Assembly (NCBI RefSeq): GCF_036347135.1
Contig: NZ_CP108938.1
Coordinates: 8,370,001-8,434,000, forward strand
DNA: 64,000 nt
Direction of reading: 5' to 3'
DNA from: Streptomyces sp. NBC_00775
GTDB lineage: Bacteria; Actinomycetota; Actinomycetes; Streptomycetales; Streptomycetaceae
In this document: positions 23,961 to 33,151 of the stretch, piece after piece
Layout of the letters: every line of letters starts with the position of its first letter
Position numbering within the stretch: the stretch's first letter is position 1
Translations under genes and position numbers: made by a program
The notes under the pieces: model-generated
Told to the model about the DNA's origin: nothing
The model's input: only the letters and a program-made list of their open reading frames with translations
The model's database searches: none

Positions 23961-25244
23961 ATGACCGACCAGGACCCCTACCTCATCATCTCCTCCGACT
24001 GCCACGCCGGTCTCCCCACCGAGGAGTACCGGCCCTATCTTGACCCTCGTTTCCACCGGGACTTCGACGAGTTCCTCGCGGGCCGCGACCGGCGCCGCGA
24101 GGAGATGACGCGGCTCGGTATCCGCAACGAGGCGTTCGCGAACAAGTGGTTCCAGGACAACGAGGAAGGCCTGCGCGGCGGCTGGGACACCGCGCAGCGT
24201 CTCAAGGAGCTGGACGGCGACGGTGTGGCGGCCGAGGTCGTCTTCCCGGACGCGGACGCCGTGGACAGCCAGACCGCCGCCCCCTTCGGTGTGGGCCTCG
24301 GCCTCTCGGGGGACCAGGACCCGGAGCTCGGCATGGCCGGCGCGCAGGCACACAACCGCTGGCTGGCCGACTTCGTCTCCGAGAACCCCGAACGGCACTG
24401 CGGGGTGGCCCTGTTGCCCATCACGGCGGAGGTGTCGCGCGTGGTGGCGGAGGTGTACCGCGCCAAGGAGTCGGGCCTGGGCGCGCTGATGATCCCCTCC
24501 ATGTGGGTCGACAAGGAGCCGTACCACGACCGCCGTTACGACCCCGTGTGGGCGGCGGCCGCCGAGTGCGGGATGCCCGTGGTCACCCACTCGGGCGCGG
24601 CACCGCGCCACGAATACGGCGACCACTTGGGAATCTATGTCTCCGAAGTCACCTGGTGGCCCGCCCGTCCCCTCTGGTTCCTGCTGTGGTCGGGCGTCTT
24701 CGAACGGCACCCGGGTCTCAAGTTCGGTGTCGCGGAGTCGGGTTGCTGGTGGCTGCCGAACCTCCTCTGGTTCATGGACCGCCTCTACCTGGGAGCGCAC
24801 GGCGGCAAGAAGCTGTCGCCCTTCGCGGAACTGAAGCGGCCCCCGCACGAGTACCTGGACCGGCAGCTCTTCATCTGCGCGACGAACACCAAGCGCCGCG
24901 AACTGGCCCAGCGGTACGAGATCGGCATCGACAACATCCTCTGGGGCAGCGACTTCCCGCACCCTGAGGGCACCTGGCCCGACACGCGCGCGTGGCTGGC
25001 GAAAACCTTCCACGACATCCCCGTCGGGGAGACGCGCCGGATGCTCGGCCTGGCGGCGGCGGAGGTCTTCGGGTTCGACGTCGAGAAACTGACCCCGCTC
25101 GCCCGGCGCATCGGTCCGACCCCCGCCGACCTCGGCCAGAGCGACGACCAGACGGCCGTGGAGGCGTCCTGGGCCCGCTCGCGCGAGGTGGGCCGGCACT
25201 GGCTGACGGACCACGACTTCCCAACCCTGGGGGTGACCTCATGA
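23961..25244 (+). CDS. Amidohydrolase family protein (PF04909 type), first of a pair
   Basis: A 427-residue TIM-barrel metal-dependent hydrolase or decarboxylase. Metal-binding landmarks are ISSDCHAG (D-x-H), VVTHSGAAPRHEYG and the C-terminal WGSDFPHPEGTWP with the catalytic Asp. Members of this family include ACMSD-like decarboxylases and ring hydrolases. It begins with an ATG after GAGGGGTGTGCG, 10 bp from the SDR stop, and overlaps the next gene by 4 bp (ATGA). Its similarity to the next product suggests successive or alternative steps on one substrate class. Confidence 0.92.
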   Translation: MTDQDPYLIISSDCHAGLPTEEYRPYLDPRFHRDFDEFLAGRDRRREEMTRLGIRNEAFANKWFQDNEEGLRGGWDTAQRLKELDGDGVAAEVVFPDADAVDSQTAAPFGVGLGLSGDQDPELGMAGAQAHNRWLADFVSENPERHCGVALLPITAEVSRVVAEVYRAKESGLGALMIPSMWVDKEPYHDRRYDPVWAAAAECGMPVVTHSGAAPRHEYGDHLGIYVSEVTWWPARPLWFLLWSGVFERHPGLKFGVAESGCWWLPNLLWFMDRLYLGAHGGKKLSPFAELKRPPHEYLDRQLFICATNTKRRELAQRYEIGIDNILWGSDFPHPEGTWPDTRAWLAKTFHDIPVGETRRMLGLAAAEVFGFDVEKLTPLARRIGPTPADLGQSDDQTAVEASWARSREVGRHWLTDHDFPTLGVTS

Positions 25245-26470
25245 GCGACGACCGGTACACGGTGATCTCCGCCGACTGCCACGCGGGCGCCGATCTCCTG
25301 GACTACAAGCCGTACTTGGCGAAGCGGCACCACGAGGCCTTCGACGCGTGGGCGGCCACGTACGTCAATCCGTACGAGGATCTGCTCGCCGACACGGCCG
25401 ACAAGAACTGGAACTCCGGGCGGCGCCTCGCGGAGCTGGAGGAGGACGGGATCGTCGCGGAGGTCGTCTTCCCGAACACCATCCCGCCGTTCTTCCCCTC
25501 GGCCTCCCTGATGGCGCCGGCCCCGACGGCGGAGGAGTTCGCGCAGCGGTGGGCCGGGCTGCGGGCCCACAACCGCTGGCTCGCGGACTTCTGCGCGGCA
25601 GCTCCCGGCCGCCGTGCGGGCGTCTTCCAGATCCTCCTCAACGACGTGGACGAGGCGGTGAAGGAGATCCGCTGGGCCGCCGGCGCGGGCCTCAGGGGCG
25701 GCCTCCTGCTGCCCGGCACACCGCCGGGTTCGGGCCTGCCCGAGCTGTACTCGTCGACGTACGACCCGATCTGGGCGGTCTGCGCGGAACTGGGCGTGCC
25801 GGTGAACCACCACGCGGGCTCGGCGTCGCCGCCCCTGGGCGACGAACCGGCCGCCCGGGCGGTCTTCATGGTGGAGACGACCTGGTTCTCGCACCGCGCG
25901 CTGTGGCACCTGATCTTCGGCGGCGCGTTCCGTCGTCACCCGGACCTGAGGCTGGTACTGACCGAGCAGGGCTCGGGCTGGATCCCCGGGGTGCTCGACA
26001 TGCTGGACTACTACCACGGGCGGTTGGTGGCCGCCGCCACCAAGGCGTCGACGGCCGAGTCGAAATTCGGCGCGGGACTGGCCGAGGCCATGGGCAAGGG
26101 CCCGTCGGAAGTCTGGCGGGACAACTGCTTCGTCGGCGCCAGCTTCATGCGCCCGCACGAGGTACCGCTCCGGGACCGCATCGGCCTCGACAAGATCATG
26201 TGGGGCAGCGACTACCCGCACGACGAGGGCACCCACCCCTACTCCCGGGAAGGCCTGCGCATCGCCTACGCGGGCCTGCCGCGCGAGGAGATCGCCGCGA
26301 TGGTCGGCGGCAACGCGGCCCGCGTGTACGGCTTCGACCTGGCGTACCTGGACGAGATCGCCGCGAAGGTGGGCCCGACGGTGGAGGAGATCGCCGAGCC
26401 GCTCGGCGATCCGCCGGCGGACGCGACGAGCCCGGTGTTCGCGAAAGGAGGGTCGGTACGGGTGTGGTGA
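25241..26470 (+). CDS. Amidohydrolase family protein, second of a pair
   Basis: A 409-residue paralogue of the preceding protein, with ISADCHAGADLLDY, AHNRWLADF, VPVNHHAGSASPP, VLTEQGSGWIPG and WGSDYPHDEGTHP in the same order. It differs mainly in the loop after the first metal motif. It ends the operon; an 87-bp gap separates it from the VIT gene. Either could be a decarboxylase or a hydrolase; sequence alone cannot separate these. Confidence 0.92.
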   Translation: MSDDRYTVISADCHAGADLLDYKPYLAKRHHEAFDAWAATYVNPYEDLLADTADKNWNSGRRLAELEEDGIVAEVVFPNTIPPFFPSASLMAPAPTAEEFAQRWAGLRAHNRWLADFCAAAPGRRAGVFQILLNDVDEAVKEIRWAAGAGLRGGLLLPGTPPGSGLPELYSSTYDPIWAVCAELGVPVNHHAGSASPPLGDEPAARAVFMVETTWFSHRALWHLIFGGAFRRHPDLRLVLTEQGSGWIPGVLDMLDYYHGRLVAAATKASTAESKFGAGLAEAMGKGPSEVWRDNCFVGASFMRPHEVPLRDRIGLDKIMWGSDYPHDEGTHPYSREGLRIAYAGLPREEIAAMVGGNAARVYGFDLAYLDEIAAKVGPTVEEIAEPLGDPPADATSPVFAKGGSVRVW

Positions 26471-26557
26471 CGGACGGTTCCCTGCGCGCCGAGCCGCCAA
26501 GGGAGCGGTGACGAGTCGGTACGGGGCTGACGGCGCCCGGGGTGCGATCCTCCCCGT

Positions 26558-27268
26558 GTGACGCAACCGACGCACGACGAGGCCCACGGAGGAGCGCTCG
26601 GCTCGCGGCTGAACTGGCTGCGGGCCGCCGTCCTGGGCGCCAACGACGGCATCATCTCCACCGCCGGCCTCGTCGTCGGGGTGGCGGGCGCCACGGACGA
26701 ACGCTCCGCACTGCTCACGGCGGGGCTCGCCGGACTGCTGGCCGGGTCGATGTCGATGGCGGCGGGCGAGTACGTGTCGGTCTCCACCCAGCGGGACTCG
26801 GAGCTGGCCGCCCTGGCCCTGGAGAAGCGCGAGCTCACGGAGCAGCCGGAGGCCGAACTGGAGGAGCTGACCGAGCTGTTGGAGCAGCGCGGCCTGACCC
26901 GGGACGTGGCCCGGGAGGCGGCGGAACAGCTCACCGAGCGGGACGCCCTGCGCGCCCACGCGCGCGTGGAGCTCGGTATCGACCCCGACGACCTCACCAA
27001 CCCCTGGCACGCGGCATGGGCGAGCTTCCTCGCGTTCACCGCGGGGGCGCTGCTGCCGCTGCTGGCCATGGTGCTGCCCCCGGCGGACTGGCGCCTCGGA
27101 GTCACCGTCGTATCGGTACTGGCCGCCCTCGTCCTCACCGGCTGGAGCAGCGCCCGCCTGGGAGGGGCGAACGTGGGCCGGGCCGTCGTGCGGAACGTGG
27201 CGGGCGGCGCGCTGGCGATGGCGGTGACGTACGCGGCGGGAGCCCTGCTGGGAGCGGCGGGCGTGTGA
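26558..27268 (+). CDS. VIT1/CCC1 family iron/manganese transporter
   Basis: A 236-residue integral membrane protein. The first helix LNWLRAAVLGANDGIISTAGLVVGVAGA is the family signature (G-A-N-D-G). A long charged cytoplasmic loop (about residues 95-150, EQPEAELEELTELLEQRGL) lies between helices 2 and 3 and contains acidic residues that could bind metal. The last three helices are in the C-terminal 90 residues. VIT proteins export or store Fe2+/Mn2+. GTG at 26558 is the start, which lacks a strong ribosome site. Confidence 0.92.
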   Translation: MTQPTHDEAHGGALGSRLNWLRAAVLGANDGIISTAGLVVGVAGATDERSALLTAGLAGLLAGSMSMAAGEYVSVSTQRDSELAALALEKRELTEQPEAELEELTELLEQRGLTRDVAREAAEQLTERDALRAHARVELGIDPDDLTNPWHAAWASFLAFTAGALLPLLAMVLPPADWRLGVTVVSVLAALVLTGWSSARLGGANVGRAVVRNVAGGALAMAVTYAAGALLGAAGV

Positions 27269-27408
27269 AGCGGTGATCCGCCCCGGCCGTGGACGGAGTT
27301 CACCGGGAGCCGTTGGAGGAGATCACCAAGAAGCAAGCGCGTACCGCCGGTAATACTTGTCGGTAACAACCCCTAGCCGCAGCCGACCAGCGGTTCTACG
27401 GTGCACTC

Positions 27409-28277
<869 letters not shown>

Positions 28278-28281
<4 letters not shown>

Positions 28282-28949
28282 ACCCACGCCTCGCGCGCGT
28301 GCTGCTCGTCTCCTTCGGCCTCGCGGTGGTCGTGGACCTCGTGTCCCTGGGCGCGGGGTTCGATCTCGGGCACCGGATCGCCAAGCCGCTCCTGATGCCC
28401 CTGCTCGCCGCCCACGCGGGCGTACGCGGCGGCCCGCGGCTCCTGGTCGCCGCGCTGCTCTGCGGCTGGGGCGGCGACGTGCTGCTCCTGTCCGACGCCG
28501 ACCCGGCCTTCCTCGTGGGGATGGCGTCCTTCGCGGCGGGGCACATGTGTTACCTCGTCCTTTTCCGGCGAACGGCACGCGCGCGTGGAGCCCTGCTCGC
28601 AGGTGGGTACGCCGTCGCCCTCGTCGCCACCGTCACGCTTCTGTGGCCCGACCTGCCCGCCGATCTCCGCGTCCCCGTCGCGGGCTACAGCCTGCTCCTG
28701 ACCGCGATGGCGTACGGGGCCACCCGGCTCGGGCTCGTCACGGGTGTCGGCGGCGCCCTGTTCATGCTCTCGGACACGCTCATCGCCACCGGGGTCGCCG
28801 AGTGGCCGCAGCTCCCGAGCCCGGACTTCTGGATCATGCTCACGTACGCCGCCGCCCAGTATCTGCTGGTGCGCGGTGTGCTGGGCACCCTCGGCGCGCG
28901 GCCCGCGCCCGCGGCGGCGTACGGTGAGATGCGCTCAACCACCCCCTGA
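28278..28949 (+). CDS. Lysoplasmalogenase (YhhN/TMEM86 family)
   Basis: A 223-residue protein with about seven transmembrane helices. The conserved aspartate regions appear as LLCGWGGDVLLLSDADPAFLVGMASFAAGHMCYL and VGGALFMLSDTLIATG, typical of the family. The enzyme cleaves the vinyl-ether bond of lysoplasmalogens. The GTG start overlaps the preceding stop. Paired with the desaturase-like gene it suggests ether-lipid metabolism, but no plasmalogen synthesis gene is nearby. Confidence 0.9.
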
Positions 28950-28988
28950 GCGCATCCACCGACGCCCCGCACGAGAAGGACCCTCGCC

Positions 28989-30032
28989 ATGCGCGCCACC
29001 ACCATCCACGCCCCGTACGACATGCGCGTGGAGGACGTGCCCGAGCCCGTGGTGCAGCTGCCCACCGACGCGGTCGTGCGGGTGCTGCGCTCCTGCATCT
29101 GCGGCAGCGACCTGTGGGCGTACCGCGGCGAGGCGGCCCGGCAGCCGGGCCAGCGGATCGGGCACGAGTTCCTCGGCATCGTCGAGGAGACCGGCTCCGA
29201 GGTGACCGGCGTCCGGCGCGGTGACCTGGTCGTCGCGCCCTTCATGTGGTCCGACGGCGTGTGCGACTACTGCCGCGAGGGGCTCACCACGTCGTGCGAG
29301 CACGGCGGCTTCTGGGGTGCCGTCGGGTACGACGGCGGACAGGGCGAGGCCGTACGCGTTCCGTTCGCCGACGGCACGCTCGTCCAGCTGCCCAAGGACG
29401 CGGCGTCCGACGACCACCTGCTGTCGGCGCTGCTGACGCTGTCCGACGTCATGGGCACCGGCCATCACGCGGCCCTCGGCGCGGGTGTCCACAAGGGCGC
29501 CACCGTCGCCGTCGTCGGGGACGGGGCCGTCGGCCTGTGCGCCGTGCTGGCCGCCAAGCGGCTCGGCGCCGAGCGGATCATCGCGCTCGGACGCCACGAG
29601 GTGCGTACGGACATCGCGCGCCTCTTCGGCGCCACGGACGTCGTCGCCGAGCGCGGTGACGCGGCCGTCGAGGCCGTGCGGGAGCTGACCCGTGGCCAGG
29701 GCGCGCACTGTGTCGTCGAGGCCGTCGGCACCGAGCAGTCCATGAAGACGGCCGTGAACATCACCCGCGACGGCGGCGCCATCGGCTTCGTCGGGGTGCC
29801 GCACGGCAGCGGTACGGGCCTGGACCTGGGGGTGATGTTCGACCGGAACATCGCTCTGCGCGGCGGTGTCGCGCCGGTCCGCGCGTACATCCCGGAGCTG
29901 CTGCCCGACGTCCTCGACGGGACCATCGACCCGTCGCCCGTTTTCGACATGACCATCGGCCTGGAGGGCGTGCCCGAGGGCTACAAGGCGATGGACGAGC
30001 GCACCGCCCTCAAGGTCATGGTCGCCAACTGA
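28989..30032 (+). CDS. Zinc-dependent alcohol dehydrogenase family protein
   Basis: A 347-residue medium-chain dehydrogenase. Catalytic zinc ligands are read in RSCICGSDLWAYRG and GHEFLGIVEE; a structural-zinc-like stretch CDYCREGLTTSC follows. The NAD(P) Rossmann fold begins at VAVVGDGAVGLCAVLAAK. The sequence is like the threonine/glutathione-independent formaldehyde dehydrogenase cluster and many putative alcohol oxidoreductases; substrate unknown. The ATG is preceded by AGAAGGACCCTCGCC. It ends four bases before the convergent CopD stop. Confidence 0.92.
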   Translation: MRATTIHAPYDMRVEDVPEPVVQLPTDAVVRVLRSCICGSDLWAYRGEAARQPGQRIGHEFLGIVEETGSEVTGVRRGDLVVAPFMWSDGVCDYCREGLTTSCEHGGFWGAVGYDGGQGEAVRVPFADGTLVQLPKDAASDDHLLSALLTLSDVMGTGHHAALGAGVHKGATVAVVGDGAVGLCAVLAAKRLGAERIIALGRHEVRTDIARLFGATDVVAERGDAAVEAVRELTRGQGAHCVVEAVGTEQSMKTAVNITRDGGAIGFVGVPHGSGTGLDLGVMFDRNIALRGGVAPVRAYIPELLPDVLDGTIDPSPVFDMTIGLEGVPEGYKAMDERTALKVMVAN

Positions 30033-30035
30033 GGC

Positions 30036-31046
30036 TCACCATCTGATCGGCAGCGGCAGCGCCGTCAGCGCGCCCGAGACCGCGACGACCACGCCCAGTG
30101 CCACGACCTCCGCGCGCGCGGGGGCGTAGGCGCTGAGCGGGTCCGCCGCGCGGCGCAGACGCAGGCGCGCCCAGAGGGCCAGGACGGCGACGACGGCCAC
30201 CACGAGCACCTTGGCGAGCAGGGTGCGCCCGTACGCCGTCGTCGTCAGCTGGTCCAGGATCGTGCCGGACGGCATCCGGCGCAGAGCGCTCCAGACGCCC
30301 GTCGCGGTGATCGCCGCGAACAGAACGGCCGCCACGCGCGCGTAGAGCCCGAGCAACGCGGCACCGGCCTCCTCGGCGCGCCATCTCCGCAGCATCCGCA
30401 GGACGTGCAGCAGTCCGCCCGCCCACAGCGCCGCGCAGGTCACGTGAACGAGTGTCAGAGCGGAGCCGACCAGCGGACCGTGCTCCGTGGCGGGGTGGGC
30501 GCGCAGCGCCTCCGCGACCACCACCGCGGCCAGCGGCCACACTTGGGTGACCGGCCGACGCGAGAGGGCGCACAGCCCGGCCGCCAGGAACCCGTTGACC
30601 TCCAGGAGCGCCAGCTTGCCGTCCCGGGTCTCGTAGAGCCCGCCGACGTCGATGTCGGAGAGGTGGTGCGGCAGCAGATTGCCGGTGGCCACGACCGAGG
30701 CGAGGCCCAGCGCGGCGAGGAAACCGGCGGCGGCCGTGTACGGGGCCCAGCTGCGCGGCGCGTCCGCCAGGGGCGCGCCCGGCACCCGGCGGGCCAGCCA
30801 GGACGCGAACAGCTCGCCCGCGGGCACGCACAGCGCCACGAACAGGACCGTACGCAGCAGGGCGATACCGGCGATGCCGGGGGCCGCGGCCTCGCCCGTG
30901 CCCTCCAGCGCGGTGCGCGGGCCGAGCAACGGGATCAGAGCCGCCAGGGCCACCAGGGCCAGTACGGCGGCGGCCCGGCCGGTGGCGCGGCGCCGCGCCG
31001 GCCCGCCCGCGCCCGCCACCTCGGCTGTCGGTCTCGTCAACGTCAC
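30036..31046 (-). CDS. CopD-family copper resistance/export membrane protein
   Basis: A 336-residue protein with about eight transmembrane helices, the CopD domain running from residue ~150 (VNGFLAAGLCALSR, HVTCAALWAGGLLHVL, ALLGLYARVAAVLFAAITATGVWSAL). His in LPHHLSDIDV and HVTC may be metal ligands. CopD moves copper across the membrane, usually with CopC; no CopC domain or gene is adjacent. The GTG start at 31046 begins a positively charged N-terminus. The 100-bp gap upstream holds its promoter. Confidence 0.87.
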   Translation of the reverse strand: MTLTRPTAEVAGAGGPARRRATGRAAAVLALVALAALIPLLGPRTALEGTGEAAAPGIAGIALLRTVLFVALCVPAGELFASWLARRVPGAPLADAPRSWAPYTAAAGFLAALGLASVVATGNLLPHHLSDIDVGGLYETRDGKLALLEVNGFLAAGLCALSRRPVTQVWPLAAVVVAEALRAHPATEHGPLVGSALTLVHVTCAALWAGGLLHVLRMLRRWRAEEAGAALLGLYARVAAVLFAAITATGVWSALRRMPSGTILDQLTTTAYGRTLLAKVLVVAVVAVLALWARLRLRRAADPLSAYAPARAEVVALGVVVAVSGALTALPLPIRW

Positions 31047-31146
31047 CTCACGATCTTCACCAGGCGTGACAGATCCGGGCAAGTGCAGGGAAACAACTGG
31101 CGGAACGGCATTCCGTACATAGGTACGTTTCCTGTCGGGCCGTGAC

Positions 31147-32523
31147 TCAGACCCATCGCGCGGAATCCGTTCCCCAAGGCCCCGGCGGGCGCGCCCAGTC
31201 GGCCGGTCCGCCGGCGAAGGAGACGGGCGGCAGCGCGTACCTGAGCCGCCCCAGCGCGCTGTCGGTCTCGGCGAGCCGGCTGTCCGGCCCGTCGTACGAG
31301 GCCTCGCCCCCGTCACCCGGTTCGATACCGTCCGTCAGCCAGGCCGCGGTCTGCGCGAGCGCGAACCGCACCGACCGGCTGCCGCCGTCGTCGAGTTGCT
31401 CCGTCAGCGACCGCAGGACCGCCGCCGCGAGCAGATATCCCGTCCCGTGGTCGAGCGCCTGCGCGGGCAGCGCACCCGGCCGTTCCGGCGCCCCCTCGAT
31501 CGTCGCGATGCCGGTGGCGACCTGCACCAGGCTGTCGAAGCCCCGCCGCTCCGCCCAGGGCCCGTAGTCGCCCCACGCCGACACCCGCGCGACCACGAGT
31601 CCGGGCCGGCGCTCGGCCAGCGCCTCGGGCGACAGCCCGAACCGGTCCAGGGCGCCCGGACGGTATCCGGTGACGACGACGTCCGCGGCGGCGAGCAGCT
31701 CCTCGAAGGCACGCCGGTCGGTCGCGAGGTCCAGGGTGGTGGACCGCTTGCCGAAGCCCGTGTCGGCGTGCGCGTCGGCGAGTTCGGGCAGCCCCGGCGA
31801 GTCCACGCGCAGGACGTCCGCGCCCAGCAGGGCGAGTGTGCGAGTCGCGACCGGGCCCGCGAGGACCCGGGTGAGATCCAGGACGCGTACGCCCGCCGCG
31901 GGCAGCAGCGGATCACCGGCGAGCGGCGCGAGCGTGCGCGGGGGCGCCTCACCGATCCGCTCCCGGCTCAGCAGTGGTCGGCGCGCCACCGCCGCCCCCT
32001 GTTCGTGCGCCGCCCACTCCTTCGCCGTGCGCAACGCGACGGCCAGGCCCCCGGCCGCGTACACGGCGTCCTCCACGTCCACGGCGGAGCGCTCGGCGAG
32101 GTGCGCGGCGACGGTGTCCACCGACGCGTCGTCGGGCAGCTCCAGTGCGCTCAGCAGCCGCCTCCGGTGGTGCGGATAGTTCGCGTGCGTGCGCACCCAC
32201 CCGTCCGCCGTCCGCCAGAACCGCGACACCGGCGCGAAGTTGACCGGCGCGCGCCCGTCGATCAGCAGCTGCCGCTCGCTGACGAACGCGGTGGCCACGG
32301 CCCCGTCGTCCACCCGCACCTCGGGCACGCCCGCGAGCCCGGCCCGCCGCGCCCCCAGCTCGGCGGCGGCCAGCGCGCACGCGCCCACACAGGCCCGCGC
32401 CAACTCCCGTACGGGCAGCCGGGCTTCCAGCGCGCCCTCCCGCACCACGGTCGAAACCCGGGAGAGCAGGGCGGGATCTCCGCCCAGCCCCTCCCACACA
32501 GCAGCCATCGGTGAATGCGTCAT
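31147..32523 (-). CDS. CoA-transferase family III (CaiB/BaiF)
   Basis: A 458-residue protein. The CoA-transferase III core starts near residue 205: LPAAGVRVLDLTRVLAGPVATRTLALLGADVLRVD, a TGFGKRSTTLDLATDRRAFEELLAAADVVVTGYRPG stretch containing a Lys-binding region, and GLVVARVSAWGDYGPWAERRGFDSLVQVATGIA. The active Asp lies in VRVDSPG-like position. The N-terminal 200 residues look like a second, degraded family-III half, so the protein is a fused double-half form. ATG at 32523 and ATG at 32508 are both possible. Its substrate pair is unknown. Confidence 0.9.
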   Translation of the reverse strand: MTHSPMAAVWEGLGGDPALLSRVSTVVREGALEARLPVRELARACVGACALAAAELGARRAGLAGVPEVRVDDGAVATAFVSERQLLIDGRAPVNFAPVSRFWRTADGWVRTHANYPHHRRRLLSALELPDDASVDTVAAHLAERSAVDVEDAVYAAGGLAVALRTAKEWAAHEQGAAVARRPLLSRERIGEAPPRTLAPLAGDPLLPAAGVRVLDLTRVLAGPVATRTLALLGADVLRVDSPGLPELADAHADTGFGKRSTTLDLATDRRAFEELLAAADVVVTGYRPGALDRFGLSPEALAERRPGLVVARVSAWGDYGPWAERRGFDSLVQVATGIATIEGAPERPGALPAQALDHGTGYLLAAAVLRSLTEQLDDGGSRSVRFALAQTAAWLTDGIEPGDGGEASYDGPDSRLAETDSALGRLRYALPPVSFAGGPADWARPPGPWGTDSARWV

Positions 32524-32545
32524 ACAGGCACTATGCAGGGTGGAC

Positions 32546-33076
32546 TCAATCAACATGTGAGGCGGCCGCCCACCACAGACACACCTCCTTGCGCACGTCC
32601 GTCGGCCGCAGCTCCCACCCCTGCGCGAGCGCGACTTCGGCGACGTAACTCCCGCCCACGCCCCGGTAGACGTGCAGCGGTATCGCGCACTCCACCGGCG
32701 GCTTCGCCTTCTTCGGCCTGCGCGGCGCCGAGGCCGCCGCGGTCCAGCGGGCGACCGTCTTGTCGACGCGCGCCCTGTAGTACTCGGTGTCGCCCTCGTG
32801 CCGCACCTCGGGCCACCACACGCACCAGGTCGCCAGGTCACCGAGCCGTTCCAGCGTCCGGTCCATGAACTCTCCGAAGTCGTGCTCGACGCGCTCACTG
32901 AACGCGGCGATCACCTCCACCAGGAGACCGATCGCGAGGAAGGCGAGCGCCGTCGCCACCCACACCACGCACAGCACCGGGGCGTAGACCACGCTCGCGA
33001 TGAAACGCAGCACCAACTGCCACTTGGGCCGGACCGGTTCAGGAGTCCAGGTCGCGGGATCTTCGTACACATGCAT
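32546..33076 (-). CDS. Streptomyces conserved membrane protein
   Basis: A 176-residue protein of unknown function. It has one or two hydrophobic segments (LVLRFIASVVYAPVLCVVWVATALAFLAIGLLVEVIAAF, about residues 20-60), then a soluble Trp-rich part (LATWCVWWPEVRHEG) and a conserved tail CAIPLHVYRGVGGSYVAEVALAQGWELR. The ATG at 33076 gives MHVYEDPATW. It precedes the CoA-transferase on the same strand, 22 bp away, so cotranscription is likely, but nothing suggests a shared job. Confidence 0.78.
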   Translation of the reverse strand: MHVYEDPATWTPEPVRPKWQLVLRFIASVVYAPVLCVVWVATALAFLAIGLLVEVIAAFSERVEHDFGEFMDRTLERLGDLATWCVWWPEVRHEGDTEYYRARVDKTVARWTAAASAPRRPKKAKPPVECAIPLHVYRGVGGSYVAEVALAQGWELRPTDVRKEVCLWWAAASHVD

Positions 33077-33104
33077 GCCGAAGATCCTGCCGTACGGGAC
33101 GGCC

Positions 33105-33131
33105 GGGCCGGGCGGATCGTCCGCCCGGCCC
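33105..33131 (-). terminator. Hairpin terminator after the subtilisin pair
   Basis: GGGCCGGGCGG (33105-33115) pairs perfectly with CCGCCCGGCCC (33121-33131) over a 5-nt loop, 20 bp beyond the stop of the first protease gene. No T-run follows on the minus strand. Confidence 0.65.
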
Positions 33132-33151
33132 GAACCATCTGCACACAAGCC

